From assembly GCF_040049295.1 (NCBI RefSeq), contig NZ_JBDZDQ010000003.1, positions 629,152-693,151 of the forward strand: a DNA stretch of 64,000 nt, in the 5' to 3' direction. The notes under the pieces are model-generated. The model saw nothing but the letters and a program-made list of their open reading frames with translations. It made no database searches and had not been told where the DNA came from. The position numbers and the translations under genes are program-made. Source of the DNA: Sphingomonas sp. KR3-1 (GTDB taxonomy: Bacteria > Pseudomonadota > Alphaproteobacteria > Sphingomonadales > Sphingomonadaceae). This document shows positions 63,484 through 64,000 of this stretch, one piece after another (the first letter of the stretch is position 1; each line of letters opens with the position of its first letter).

Positions 63484-63665
63484 GGAGGCAGGTCTCCTGG
63501 CTCACGGTTCAACACGTCGGTCCCGGCCTTCCCGGCGCCGCGTGCGACGCCAGTGACACATGTGTGGGACCGCCGCTCGCCGCTTACAGTTGCGGGGGCA
63601 GCGCCGGACTCCGCCCCTGCGGGCGCCACCGGCTTCCCGTCTTAGCCCCATCGCCCGGATCCTTG
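63484..63665 (-). promoter_or_regulatory. Cobalamin riboswitch upstream of metE
   Basis: On the minus strand, read in order: GGGAAGCCGGT, GTCCGGCGCTGCCCCCGCAA followed by CTGTAAGCGG, a CACTGG segment, GGGAAGGCCGGGA, and the B12 box GCCAGGAGACCTGCC (63503-63489). This order and these sequences are the diagnostic adenosylcobalamin riboswitch core. The box lies about 150 nt before the metE start. Ends of the element are approximate. Confidence 0.93.
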
Positions 63666-63733
63666 CGGCGCCGGAAATGGGGAACCTCGACGCCGACTTG
63701 ATCGCGCGTTTCATCGGGCGCGTCAAGCATCAT

Positions 63734-63749
63734 ATAAAGATATCTTTAT
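63734..63749. promoter_or_regulatory. 16-bp perfect palindrome, candidate operator of metE
   Basis: ATAAAGATATCTTTAT is a perfect palindrome in AT-rich DNA, upstream of the riboswitch where the metE promoter should lie. I infer an operator for a dimeric regulator; an ArsR-type methionine-cycle repressor (SahR-like) is one possibility. The rest of 63666-63837 shows no gene. Confidence 0.5.
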
Positions 63750-63837
63750 GTCGTTATGCGGCGAACTGCGGACGTGCGAATGCAGCCGCGCGGGCGATCG
63801 AGCCAGCGACGGCGGTGGATGACGGAGCCCAGATACG

Positions 63838-63872
63838 AAAAAACCCGCCAATCCTGCTGGACTGACGGGTGC
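63838..63872 (-). terminator. Intrinsic terminator of initiator tRNA
   Basis: On the minus strand a 12-bp stem with two mismatches (63870-63859 with 63854-63843, 4-nt loop) is followed by TTTTTT (63843-63838). It lies 10 nt past the tRNA 3' end. Confidence 0.78.
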
Positions 63873-63879
63873 TGTGTGT

Positions 63880-63956
<77 letters not shown>

Positions 63957-64000
63957 ACAACCGACGAAGTTGGGATCAGGATCGGAAGGCGAAGCCTTCC

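Overview
The window reads as chromosomal DNA of a high-GC alphaproteobacterium, most likely a Sphingomonas-type member of the Sphingomonadales. This is inferred from gene content and order: an Entner-Doudoroff operon, a fab cluster, an mre/mrd rod-shape operon, a group III truncated haemoglobin, an RcnB-like protein, several sulfatases, and intergenic GC-rich palindromes. No rRNA gene or other taxonomic marker is present, so the assignment is an inference.

Region 1 (1-6487): pgl, edd, glk and eda form an Entner-Doudoroff block, with an OmpW-like porin gene on the opposite strand between edd and glk. A translationally coupled DUF5946-like gene and a truncated haemoglobin gene follow. Three different palindromic intergenic repeats lie here. 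Region 2 (6488-12013, minus strand): fatty-acid synthesis genes in the order fabD, (GxxExxY gene), fabG, a secreted hypothetical, acpP, fabF, then mltG. The GxxExxY gene is frameshifted, is bounded by inverted repeats, and splits fabD from fabG. Region 3 (12232-18486): small secreted proteins, an alpha/beta hydrolase, rpsF-rpsR-rplI with a leader hairpin and terminator, a 25-codon lipoprotein-like gene with its own terminator, and a tandem pair of CAP-domain genes of which the first has an in-frame stop. Region 4 (18346-26249): mutL with a 46-codon membrane-protein gene behind it, divergent from mreB-mreC-mreD-mrdA-rodA, then tRNA-Lys(CTT).

Region 5 (26487-48819) is accessory in character: a cytoplasmic-type sulfatase, a 4,155-residue two-partner-secretion exoprotein with 38 YDG/MBG-type repeats (the last 19 in exact 276-bp register) and its TpsB transporter, two more sulfatases around a BASS-type transporter, and a ClC chloride channel. 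Region 6 (48820-58944) starts with an AT-rich island and a perfect CRP-type half-site pair. It continues with a four-gene operon of DUF11-type surface proteins ending in a 1,668-residue protein with a probable outer-membrane barrel, then a MarR-type regulator and a spore-coat-U-like/DUF11-like fusion. This set is my best candidate for an undescribed surface-assembly system. Region 7 (58971-63956, minus strand): an exported sulfatase with an atypical active-site motif, a folB-like gene overlapping metE, a cobalamin riboswitch with a possible Shine-Dalgarno switch and an upstream palindromic operator for metE, and initiator tRNA-Met.

Taken together, the left half is housekeeping carbon, lipid, translation and cell-shape functions. 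The right half is surface adhesion and sulfate-ester scavenging. All functional calls come from reading motifs and context; no database search was run.
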